Positions 1 through 5,646 of a stretch of 17,578 nt of DNA are shown one piece after another. The notes beneath the pieces were generated by a model that had not been told where the DNA came from, did not search any database, and saw only the letters and a program-made list of their open reading frames with translations. The stretch lies in the NCBI GenBank assembly GCA_002438625.1, contig DJPS01000057.1, positions 1-17,578 on the forward strand, given 5' to 3'. Both the position numbers and the translations under genes were made by a program. The stretch comes from Christensenella sp. UBA6406. GTDB lineage: Bacteria > Bacillota > Clostridia > Christensenellales > UBA1242. Numbering within the stretch: the first letter of the stretch is position 1; the number at the start of each line of letters is the position of its first letter.

Positions 1-320
1 GAAGGCGTTATATCCCAGAACTTAAAGTAGATAATTATAATGTTAAACTTTTTGGCGAAAGGGTGGCAATAAATATGCCACTTCAAGGCAGTGCTTCCGA
101 CATAATTAAAATAGCAATGATTAAAATTGATAAAATGCTAAAACAAGAGAACTTTGAAACAAAACTTGTCCTTCAAATTCACGATGAATTAGTTTTTGAC
201 ACAAAACCAAGCGAATTAGAAAGGTTAAAAGTTAAAGTAAAAGAAATAATGGAAAATGTTGTAAAATTAAAAGTCCCTCTAACTGTGTCTATATCAGTGG
301 GCGAAAATTTGCTAAAATAG
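1..320 (+). CDS. polA: DNA polymerase I, C-terminal end (partial, 5' end outside the window)
   Basis: This is the last ~105 codons of a family A DNA polymerase, the enzyme that fills gaps in repair and removes RNA primers from Okazaki fragments. The frame is open from base 3 and opens with RRYIPEL, the end of the finger region, then FGERVAINMPLQGSASDIIKIAM (the O-helix-distal region with conserved QGSASDI) and QIHDELVF, which is palm motif C with the catalytic Asp-Glu pair. It ends SVGENLLK-TAG, a normal position for the family. The ATG at 63 is internal and not a real start. A strong hairpin terminator follows about 50 bp later, so polA ends its transcription unit here. The identification is certain; nothing can be said about the exonuclease domains, which lie upstream. 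Confidence 0.97.
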   Translation, partial: RRYIPELKVDNYNVKLFGERVAINMPLQGSASDIIKIAMIKIDKMLKQENFETKLVLQIHDELVFDTKPSELERLKVKVKEIMENVVKLKVPLTVSISVGENLLK

Positions 321-371
321 CTAAATAAAATGGCAGAAATTTAGAAAAATTTTTAGAGTCAAACGAAATAG

Positions 372-414
372 TCATTGAAACTGCATTTTGCAAAATTTCA
401 ATGATTTTTTCTTT
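372..414 (+). terminator. Rho-independent terminator of polA
   Basis: A perfect 9-bp stem, TCATTGAAA (372-380) with TTTCAATGA (396-404), is followed directly by TTTTTTCTTT. The loop holds TGCA...TGCA, which can add a short inner stem. It lies 51 bp past the polA stop codon. Confidence 0.85.
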
Positions 415-459
415 ATATGTATGTTTAATTTTTTTATTGTTTTTTTTTAATTTGTCTTA

Positions 460-711
460 TTAATAATTTTTTATGATAAGAAAACGTGCAAAATTTAATT
501 TGAAATAATTTGAAACACTAAGAAAATCTTGCATAGAGTAATTTGCATAATCACCAGACAAAATGCTCTCGTAACTTTTTAAACTTATGTTACAGCGTTT
601 GCAAAGTTCTTCTTTGCTTAAATGCATAAACTCCCTAGAATATTCTATAAATTTTGTATTTACAATATTTGCTTCTTTTTCTACATTTTTTGTTGTTTCT
701 ATTTTATTCAT
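460..711 (-). CDS. Small HTH-like protein (degenerate XRE type), 83 aa
   Basis: A short hypothetical protein. Its middle, about residues 30-75 (LSKEELCKRCNISLKSYESILSG...MQDFLSVSNYFKL), has the helix spacing of a Cro/C1-type DNA-binding domain: 'elc+rcnIs..sye.il.G' then 'l..vs.yF.l'. The usual Gln-rich recognition turn is poorly conserved, so DNA binding is an inference. The start is well supported: AAGGAG lies 7 nt upstream of the ATG on the minus strand. It is divergent from the XRE gene beginning at 845, with a shared AT-rich 133-bp intergenic region, and convergent with polA. It may regulate its neighbours, but no target is shown by the sequence. Confidence 0.75.
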   Translation of the reverse strand: MNKIETTKNVEKEANIVNTKFIEYSREFMHLSKEELCKRCNISLKSYESILSGDYANYSMQDFLSVSNYFKLNFARFLIIKNY

Positions 712-819
712 AATTTACTCCTTTTTGGTTAAAATGTTTGTATTTTTGCAATGGCATTGATAATCATAAACTTATAGCAATAATTATGCTAAAAATTGTT
801 TTATATTGCTTTATTTTTT

Positions 820-849
820 TTGACATATCAATTAAAATTAATTTATGAT
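820..849 (+). promoter_or_regulatory. Candidate SigA promoter overlapping the start codon of the first XRE gene
   Basis: TTGACA (820-825), an 18-bp spacer, then TATGAT (844-849). Both hexamers are close to consensus, but the -10 contains the annotated ATG at 845, which would put the transcript start near 856. Either the gene starts at the next ATG (866) or the hexamer pair is fortuitous. Confidence 0.4.
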
Positions 850-1198
850 AAGTCAAAAAATTAAAATGTTACGCAAATTGGCGAACAAAACGCAAAAACA
901 AGTTTCAGATATTTTGGGCGTTGCCCAGAATACTTATTCTTGCTACGAACGGGGGAGTGTTGTCCCTGATTTAAATACGATAAACAATATTGCAACATTG
1001 TTCAACGTGTCCCCATCTTTTTTAATTGATGATGATTATCAAATTGAAAATGGCGATATAGTGATTAGAAAGGCAAATGAATTAAATAAAAATAAAATTA
1101 TTTTAATTTGTGAATCTAATCAATTTGTCTATAACTTAAATCATAATCAAATAGAAAAGGTAAGGCAGTTTATAGAATTATTAAAAACATTAAGATAA
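845..1198 (+). CDS. XRE-family transcriptional regulator, 117 aa
   Basis: A Cro/C1-type repressor-like protein. The HTH occupies residues 5-62 (KIKMLRKLANKTQKQVSDILGVAQNTYSCYERG...PDLNTINNIATLFNVSPSFLI), with the classic TQ+-V-LGV-Q-TYS-YERG signature. The C-terminal ~50 residues (DIVIRKANELNKNKI...VYNL...QIEKVRQFIELLK) form a small domain shared with the paralogue at 1405, perhaps for dimerisation. No Shine-Dalgarno sequence precedes the ATG at 845, and a good -35/-10 pair overlaps it; translation might begin at ATG 866, which would trim seven residues from helix 1. Alignment with the paralogue (MISQKIK against MINEKLR) favours 845. It is the first of three tandem plus-strand regulators. The target operon is unknown. 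Confidence 0.85.
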   Translation: MISQKIKMLRKLANKTQKQVSDILGVAQNTYSCYERGSVVPDLNTINNIATLFNVSPSFLIDDDYQIENGDIVIRKANELNKNKIILICESNQFVYNLNHNQIEKVRQFIELLKTLR

Positions 1199-1289
1199 TA
1201 ATCTATAAACAATTTGTTATTGTTTTCTTAAAACAACACAAAATCAGTCTTAATGATAATTTACATAAATTTCTCCTTTAAATATTAAA

Positions 1290-1321
1290 TTTATTAATAT
1301 AAGAATAATTATATCAATAAA
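1290..1321. repeat. AT-only inverted repeat between the two XRE paralogues
   Basis: TTTATTAATATAA (1290-1302) and TTATATCAATAAA (1309-1321) are inverted copies matching at 12 of 13 positions, with a 6-bp spacer. No T-tract follows, so it is not a standard terminator. It could be an operator for one of the neighbouring XRE proteins, but sequence this AT-rich makes chance repeats likely. Confidence 0.3.
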
Positions 1322-1404
1322 ATTAATAAAAGTAAAGCAAAATTAGTTATACTCATAAATATTGATTATTAAATCTTTATTTGTTGGATAAAATCATTTA
1401 AAAT

Positions 1405-1767
1405 ATGATTATGATAAATGAAAAGTTAAGGTTTTTAAGAAAAAAGAGTGGAAAGACACAAGAAAAGATTTCACAAAAGTTGAATGTGGCACAAAGCACT
1501 TATTCAATGTATGAAAGCGGAGACATTGTGCCAGATGTAACGATGCTTAATGAAATTGCCAAACTATTTAATGTGCCAGTTTCATTTTTAGTTGATAATG
1601 ATTTTCAAATTGAGAACGACAACATTGTTCTTAAAAGAATTGATGATTGCGATAAAAATAAAGTTGTAATTTACAGTGAAAATTCACAGGTAGTTTACAA
1701 TTTAAAGCCAAACGAAATTGAAATTGTAAAGCAATATGTTGAGTTGTTAAAGAAATCAAGTAAATAG
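1405..1767 (+). CDS. XRE-family transcriptional regulator, 120 aa, paralogue of the gene at 845
   Basis: It aligns end to end with the 117-aa regulator just upstream, at something near half identical by eye. The HTH is KLRFLRKKSGKTQEKISQKLNVAQSTYSMYESG...PDVTMLNEIAKLFNVPVSFLVD, followed by the shared tail QIENDNIVLKR...VVYNLKPNEIEIVKQYVELLK. The pair probably arose by tandem duplication. There are two possible starts, ATG 1405 and ATG 1411; the paralogue alignment favours 1411 (MINEKLR), and neither has a Shine-Dalgarno sequence. As with its paralogue, TATGAT motifs overlap the start. A hairpin terminator follows at 1808-1834, so it is probably transcribed separately from the third regulator. 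Confidence 0.85.
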   Translation: MIMINEKLRFLRKKSGKTQEKISQKLNVAQSTYSMYESGDIVPDVTMLNEIAKLFNVPVSFLVDNDFQIENDNIVLKRIDDCDKNKVVIYSENSQVVYNLKPNEIEIVKQYVELLKKSSK

Positions 1768-1807
1768 ATTAATTTAGCATTTATGGTTGTTTTAATGTTT
1801 GTTTTTG

Positions 1808-1834
1808 GATAATCTTGCATAGATTATCTTTTTT
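1808..1834 (+). terminator. Rho-independent terminator of the second XRE gene
   Basis: Perfect 8-bp stem GATAATCT (1808-1815) with AGATTATC (1821-1828), loop TGCAT, then TTTTTT. Confidence 0.75.
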
Positions 1835-1852
1835 AGTGCATAAATATATTAT

Positions 1853-1871
1853 AAGGTTCAATTTGAACCTT
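1853..1871. promoter_or_regulatory. 19-bp perfect palindrome, probable operator of the third XRE regulator
   Basis: AAGGTTCAATTTGAACCTT is two perfect 9-bp half-sites around one central base. It abuts and overlaps the TTGTCA -35 element of the promoter for the XRE gene at 1911. Size, symmetry and position fit an autorepressor site. That this gene's own product binds it is inferred. Confidence 0.65.
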
Positions 1872-1898
1872 GTCAACAATTTTAGAAAAATAAATGAT
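1870..1898 (+). promoter_or_regulatory. Promoter of the third XRE gene
   Basis: TTGTCA (1870-1875), 17-bp spacer, AATGAT (1893-1898). The predicted transcript start (~1905) is only about 6 nt before the ATG at 1911, so the message would be nearly leaderless. The -35 is covered by the 19-bp palindrome. Confidence 0.5.
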
Positions 1899-1910
1899 AA
1901 AATTGTAACT

Positions 1911-2186
1911 ATGAGTTTAGGAAGTAAGATAAAAGAAGTTAGGTTAAAGAACAAATTATATCAAAGTGAATTTGCTAGCATTTTTGGAATATCAAGAGAA
2001 ACTTTATGTGGATACGAGATAGGCAGGAGAGAACCCGACATTAATTTTGTTAGGAAGGTGTGTGTATATTTTAAATTGGATGCGAATGAAATGTTAGAGA
2101 TAGACACAAAGGAGCAAATTGATAAAATTATAAAAGATTTGCCGAAGTGTGAAGTTTGTTTTAAAGATAAGAAAAAGGAAATATAA
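1911..2186 (+). CDS. XRE-family transcriptional regulator, 91 aa
   Basis: A compact repressor-like protein: HTH at residues 4-60 (LGSKIKEVRLKNKLYQSEFASIFGISRETLCGYEIGRREPDINFVRKVCVYFKLD), then a short acidic/basic tail with Cys at CEVCF. It is distinct from the two upstream paralogues. The frame is open upstream to a TTG at 1815, but that TTG lies inside the terminator stem of the previous gene and upstream of this gene's promoter, so ATG 1911 is the sensible start. There is no clear Shine-Dalgarno sequence. The palindrome on its promoter suggests negative autoregulation. A strong terminator overlaps the stop codon. The function beyond DNA binding is unknown. Confidence 0.85.
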   Translation: MSLGSKIKEVRLKNKLYQSEFASIFGISRETLCGYEIGRREPDINFVRKVCVYFKLDANEMLEIDTKEQIDKIIKDLPKCEVCFKDKKKEI

Positions 2187-2233
2187 GTTGAGATAAAAAA
2201 ACATTAAAAATAAAATTTTATTTCAACTTTTTT
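2185..2233 (+). terminator. Rho-independent terminator of the third XRE gene
   Basis: AAGTTGA (2185-2191) pairs with TCAACTT (2223-2229), the stem continues inward after a wobble with ATAAAA/TTTTAT, and a TTTTTT run (2228-2233) follows. It overlaps the TAA of the gene. Confidence 0.7.
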
Positions 2234-2345
2234 ATTTAGAATAAAAATTTTAAAAGTAAAAAAGTGAAAAGTCGCATAAAATAAGATGAAAAGATGGCGA
2301 AAAACAAAAAAATATGAAAAAATTTGTAAAATCTATAAATTTTAT

Positions 2346-2374
2346 TTGCAAATTTACACAAATTAAGATAAAAT
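2346..2374 (+). promoter_or_regulatory. Promoter for the zinc-ribbon membrane protein gene
   Basis: TTGCAA (2346-2351), exactly 17 bp, TAAAAT (2369-2374). The expected start is near 2381, giving a 5' leader of about 190 nt before the ATG at 2573. Confidence 0.55.
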
Positions 2375-2380
2375 AACAAT

Positions 2381-2572
2381 GTATTTAAGTTCTTAATTTT
2401 AGGATAGGAAAGAAAGGGCGTTGTAAACTTAGAAAGAGAGAAGCTGGCAAGCGTTGAAGTGTTTACAATTTAATTAAAAAATGGTGAGCAACGCATTTTA
2501 AGATTGTCTAAAATGGATTAAACATAAAGATTGTAATTTGGCAATATATTTATAATGCGAAAGGAGATGCTG
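2381..2572 (+). promoter_or_regulatory. Structured 5' leader, possible RNA switch
   Basis: The leader holds overlapping complementary segments. TTGTAAAC (2421-2428) pairs with GTTTACAA (2461-2468). GCGTTG occurs twice (2418-2423 and 2451-2456), and CAACGC (2489-2494) can pair with either copy. The first copy of GCGTTG shares bases with TTGTAAAC, so the pairings compete. A third hairpin, CATTTTA (2494-2500) with TAAAATG (2509-2515), lies downstream. I recognise no known riboswitch class; a T-box was considered and lacks the T-domain sequence. Confidence 0.4.
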
Positions 2573-3655
2573 ATGTACTATTGTAGAAATTGTAAAAAAG
2601 TCGTAAAGGAAGGCAACAAATGCAGTTGTGGAAATGAACTTACAAGAAAAGATGAAATTATATATTGTCCTACTTGTAACAAAATGTATTTTAAGCCGTC
2701 TAAGAGTTTTACTTGTAAAAAATGTAATTCATATGTAAAGGTTGAACCTGATGCAGTTGCAGGCCAAAATCAAGGTGCTGTTCAAAATAAAAATGTAAAT
2801 GCTGGTGCGAATGTTGCAAGGAGCGAAGAAAATGTAAAGGCAAGTTCAAATTCAGCATATGCAAATATGTTTTTAAATGAAAGTGCTGGTTCTTCAAGTG
2901 GTTCAAATGTTGTTCAAAAAGATAGTGTGAATGTTGAAACTGGTGCGGGCAGTAATGATAAAGAAAGTGGTTCTATCAATTTAACTTATGAAGACTTTAT
3001 GGCTCAAAGGGCAAAAGAAAGCCAACAAAATGCAAATAATCAATTAAATTCTTCAAATGAAAAATTTCCGCATAAGGCGTTTGATAATCAGTTAGCAAGT
3101 GAGAGTCAAGTGAATGTTGGTGGACAAGCGGGGAAAGCGGTTGAACAAAAGAAAGTTAAGAGTGTTGATGATGATTTTGACACGAGTTTGTTTGAAGATG
3201 CGGTTGCTGAGAAGTCAAAAGGCGGAAAGAAAAATAAGGGCAAGAGTGATGGCGATGGAAGTGCAAGTGGAAATGAAGGTTCAAAAGGCAGTGATGCTCC
3301 AAGCAAAGTTACGCTATTGTCCATTGCATTGATTTTCGTGTGTGCATTGGTTCTTGTGTTCTATGTGTTCATTTTGCCACATTTATCACCTACATATAGG
3401 CAAAATTGGGAAAGGTTTGTGGATGCTGAGAATGCGCAATATAAGGCGTATGGCATTGATAAGAGCATAAGCACAGCAAGTTTTGATGTTGAAGATGAAG
3501 GTAACGATGTTGTAATTGCGACAGTTAAGGTTGATGAAAAAACTTATAATGCAGAAACCAAAAAGTATGAAAGTGTTTTAAAAACATATAAAGTAGAATT
3601 TATAAAGAAAAATGGTGAGTTTGTTATAAAATCTATGACAGAAATCACAGAATAA
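2573..3655 (+). CDS. Double zinc-ribbon protein with one membrane span, 360 aa
   Basis: The N-terminus carries two four-Cys ribbons: C4/C7 with C17/C19 (YYCRNCKK...CSCG) and C32/C35 with C48/C51 (YCPTCNK...FTCKKC). About 190 residues of low-complexity Ser/Asn/Gly/Lys linker follow. One hydrophobic helix sits near residues 245-270 (TLLSIALIFVCALVLVFYVFIL), then a ~90-residue C-terminal domain rich in beta-type sequence. The likely topology is ribbons in the cytoplasm and C-terminus outside; there is no signal peptide. An upstream in-frame ATG at 2555 exists, but AAAGGAG at 2560-2566 lies 6 nt before ATG 2573, which fixes the start there. It stands alone between its own promoter and a strong terminator. 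The architecture resembles zinc-ribbon membrane proteins of unknown function common in Clostridia; no function is assigned. Confidence 0.85.
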   Translation: MYYCRNCKKVVKEGNKCSCGNELTRKDEIIYCPTCNKMYFKPSKSFTCKKCNSYVKVEPDAVAGQNQGAVQNKNVNAGANVARSEENVKASSNSAYANMFLNESAGSSSGSNVVQKDSVNVETGAGSNDKESGSINLTYEDFMAQRAKESQQNANNQLNSSNEKFPHKAFDNQLASESQVNVGGQAGKAVEQKKVKSVDDDFDTSLFEDAVAEKSKGGKKNKGKSDGDGSASGNEGSKGSDAPSKVTLLSIALIFVCALVLVFYVFILPHLSPTYRQNWERFVDAENAQYKAYGIDKSISTASFDVEDEGNDVVIATVKVDEKTYNAETKKYESVLKTYKVEFIKKNGEFVIKSMTEITE

Positions 3656-3698
3656 AATTATGTATATGCAATTTTAATTATAATTTTATGAATTTAAG

Positions 3699-3730
3699 TG
3701 AAGAAATTAAATATATTTCTTCATTTTTTT
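3699..3730 (+). terminator. Rho-independent terminator after the zinc-ribbon gene
   Basis: Perfect 9-bp stem TGAAGAAAT (3699-3707) with ATTTCTTCA (3715-3723), 7-nt loop, then seven T. Confidence 0.85.
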
Positions 3731-3784
3731 GTTTGTAAAATTAAGACATTGCTGAGGTAAAATAATTTTTTTTGCAAATTGTGG

Positions 3785-3812
3785 TTGAAATTATGCAAAG
3801 ATATGGTATAAT
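3785..3812 (+). promoter_or_regulatory. Promoter of the Thg1-like gene (extended -10)
   Basis: TTGAAA (3785-3790), 16-bp spacer, TATAAT (3807-3812) preceded by TGG, an extended -10. Transcription would start near 3819, just before the GGAGG ribosome binding site at 3821-3825. Confidence 0.65.
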
Positions 3813-3830
3813 CTTTAATTGGAGGTAAGA

Positions 3831-4919
3831 ATGACTACAAGAGTAACAAATTACTCCTTTAACTATAACAAAAAGTTTTATGATAGTTTAAAAGTTGCTG
3901 AAAACGATTATAAGATACCATTAAGAAGAAATAGGTTCAACATTGTTAGGCTAGACGGGGCAAGTTTTAGCAAGCAATTTAAGTTGCGTTATGAAAAGTT
4001 TTCTAAAAAAATTCCTTATAATCCTTATTTGGCATATGCAATGCAGGCAACAGTTATGGATGCAATGAGAGAGTTTCCATTTATTTCTTTTGCCTATTCA
4101 TTTAGTGATGAAGTTTCATTTTTGGTTGATAATGCGTTAATTGATTTTAGGAAAATGAATAGTTTAGAGAAAATGATTTCAATTTTATCTTCATTTGTTT
4201 CATCTGCATTTAATATGAATTTAAATGCCATTGTAAATTTGAATGTATTACAAATGATAAATGAAAGCGGTCAAATTGATGTGGATAGACTAGCGAAGTA
4301 TTCGCAATTTATAAAAAATGCAATGTATTTGCTTAATGTTGCGAAAAGAAATCAAATTCCACTAATGAAAAGTGGAAAGGAAAAGAATGATTCTATTGAG
4401 GGGCTTTATCTTTATTCAAGGTATGAAATGGATAAGAAACCGAGAAGGGAGAAGATTCAAAAAATTATTGAAATGATAAAGGCGGAAATGCCGTTTGATG
4501 ATTATGAAAATCATATATTCTATTTTGATGCTAGGTTAATCAGTTTTGAGTCTGAAAGCAAAGCATATGAATATTTTAAGGCAAGACAAGGATTTGCGGT
4601 TTATAAGTTTGTTGAAGACTTAGCATTTTCAATTATAGAAAAGCCAATAGTGAACAATAGCAATAAAACAACAAATATGTATTTTAAGCAAATGAGTCAA
4701 AATAAAGTGCCGATTTCAGTTTATACAAATTTTGACGAGTCTTTAAGGTTGGGCATAAGTTTTTATAAAGTAAATAACTTTATAACTAAACAAAGTGCGA
4801 AAGAGTTAAAAAAGGAATTTGATGATAATTTGATTGCAATAATTTCAAATGTTGTTGATGACCACAATGTTGTGGCACAAAAGCAAAAAGAGAAGTTTAA
4901 AGCGAAAAAGGCGAAATAA
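3831..4919 (+). CDS. Thg1-like tRNA 3'-5' nucleotidyltransferase (bacterial TLP), 362 aa
   Basis: Members of this family add nucleotides in the 3'-5' direction: Thg1 adds G-1 to tRNA-His in eukaryotes, and bacterial and archaeal Thg1-like proteins repair 5'-truncated tRNAs. The first metal-binding motif is VRLDGASF with D42. The second is SFAYSFSDEVSFLV with D93 and E94, matching the family's three catalytic carboxylates. IFYFDARLISFESESKAYEYFKARQ matches the following 'FDAR...YFxWRQ' block. The eukaryotic HINNLYNT segment that should come next is replaced by FAVYKFVEDLAF, which argues against a tRNA-His-specific Thg1. At 362 aa it is longer than most family members (~240-270), with extra C-terminal sequence. 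GGAGG (3821-3825) sets the start at ATG 3831. The gene downstream is unrelated. Family identity is confident; the substrate is inferred. Confidence 0.8.
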   Translation: MTTRVTNYSFNYNKKFYDSLKVAENDYKIPLRRNRFNIVRLDGASFSKQFKLRYEKFSKKIPYNPYLAYAMQATVMDAMREFPFISFAYSFSDEVSFLVDNALIDFRKMNSLEKMISILSSFVSSAFNMNLNAIVNLNVLQMINESGQIDVDRLAKYSQFIKNAMYLLNVAKRNQIPLMKSGKEKNDSIEGLYLYSRYEMDKKPRREKIQKIIEMIKAEMPFDDYENHIFYFDARLISFESESKAYEYFKARQGFAVYKFVEDLAFSIIEKPIVNNSNKTTNMYFKQMSQNKVPISVYTNFDESLRLGISFYKVNNFITKQSAKELKKEFDDNLIAIISNVVDDHNVVAQKQKEKFKAKKAK

Positions 4920-4980
4920 GAAATAATAAGATTTAAGAATAGATTCAAAAATAATTCTATTTTTGGAAAGGATGAAAAAT

Positions 4981-5517
4981 ATGGAAGTTTTATACATTAA
5001 TGAGCAGGTTAAAAATGAAAATGGTTTAATTGTAAGAAGTGGAAAGTTTGGACCTTTTGAAAGTTGTGCAGAAATTGACTATTTTATAAATTTTAAAAAA
5101 GAAAAAGATTTTATGAAAAGTTATAGCGAATTGCAAATTGAAAGAATAAATATTCAAAAAGAGGCAAAACCTCAATATTTCAATAAATACACAAATGAAC
5201 AGTTGGGCAATTTATTGAAAAGAGAATTAAGTCATTTAAGGTTTTTAAATTGTGAGATGGATGTTGAACTGCAAAGAAAAACAAAAATTTTAGAAGTGTT
5301 TTTAAAGTCTGTGGCATTAGCAAATAGAAGTTGTGATAAAAAGGCGCAATCAAAAGTTAATAAAGTTGTTAATTATTATCTAGCTTTTAAATGTGTTAAG
5401 AATCCTAATGATTTGGATTTTGAATTGAAAAAAGTGCCAAATGAAGTTTTAAATTTGTTAATAAATTTCAATAAAAAGCAAGAAATAATTTTAAATAATT
5501 CTAATTTTGTTTTGTAA
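4981..5517 (+). CDS. Hypothetical protein, 178 aa
   Basis: I do not recognise this family. The N-terminal ~40 residues (MEVLYINEQVKNENGLIVRSGKFGPFESCAEIDYFINF) look like a small beta-alpha unit. The rest is predicted mainly helical and Lys/Glu/Asn-rich (LGNLLKRELSHLRFLNCEMDVELQRKTKILEVFLKSVALANRSC...). There is no signal peptide or membrane span. Two in-frame ATGs exist: 4972 overlaps the end of the GGAAAGGA ribosome binding site, whereas 4981 sits 8 nt beyond it and is chosen. It lies 61 bp after the Thg1-like gene and may be co-transcribed. An inverted repeat, CAAAAATA (4946-4953) with TATTTTTG (4958-4965), lies right before the ribosome binding site and could act as a weak terminator or affect translation. 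A terminator follows at 5536. Confidence 0.75.
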   Translation: MEVLYINEQVKNENGLIVRSGKFGPFESCAEIDYFINFKKEKDFMKSYSELQIERINIQKEAKPQYFNKYTNEQLGNLLKRELSHLRFLNCEMDVELQRKTKILEVFLKSVALANRSCDKKAQSKVNKVVNYYLAFKCVKNPNDLDFELKKVPNEVLNLLINFNKKQEIILNNSNFVL

Positions 5518-5535
5518 AGTTAAAAGAGTTTAGGT

Positions 5536-5606
5536 GCGTTGCAATAAAAAAGAAGTAAATCAAAATTTATAGTTTACTTCAAAATAAATGTTGCAATGCT
5601 TTTTTT
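5536..5606. terminator. Nested bidirectional terminator between convergent genes
   Basis: Outer stem: GCGTTGCAA (5536-5544) with TTGCAATGC (5591-5599), one G-U pair, followed by seven T on the plus strand. Inner stem: GAAGTAAA (5552-5559) with TTTACTTC (5573-5580); read on the minus strand this inner hairpin is followed by TTTTTTA. The outer hairpin serves the plus-strand gene and the inner one can stop the minus-strand gene. Confidence 0.8.
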
Positions 5607-5646
5607 CTTGTCTTGTTGGGGAAAAGTTGAAATAAATTGAAATTAT

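Noticed and set aside
776..790. AGCAATAATTATGCT as an operator between the divergent HTH genes
   Set aside because: The symmetry is imperfect and made largely of A and T; such repeats are common in this background.
1261..1279. Minus-strand AAAGGAG followed 6 nt later by ATG-TAA (a start-stop minimal ORF)
   Set aside because: It is a good ribosome binding site sequence, but nothing translatable follows and no minus-strand gene is near. Probably chance.
1815..1910. Longer N-terminus for the third XRE protein from TTG 1815
   Set aside because: It would start inside the preceding terminator and upstream of the gene's own promoter, and adds residues not seen in the family.
460..2186. Prophage or defence island
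   Set aside because: Apart from small HTH regulators there are no integrase, structural, nuclease or toxin genes, and flanking genes are housekeeping.
2551..2556. TATAAT as the -10 of the zinc-ribbon gene
   Set aside because: Transcription from it would start within or after the ribosome binding site at 2560-2566, and no -35 lies at a proper distance. The promoter at 2346-2374 fits better.
2381..2572. T-box riboswitch
   Set aside because: GAGAGAAGCTGG recalls T-box stem I, but the conserved T-domain sequence and a following terminator/antiterminator are absent, and the leader is too short.
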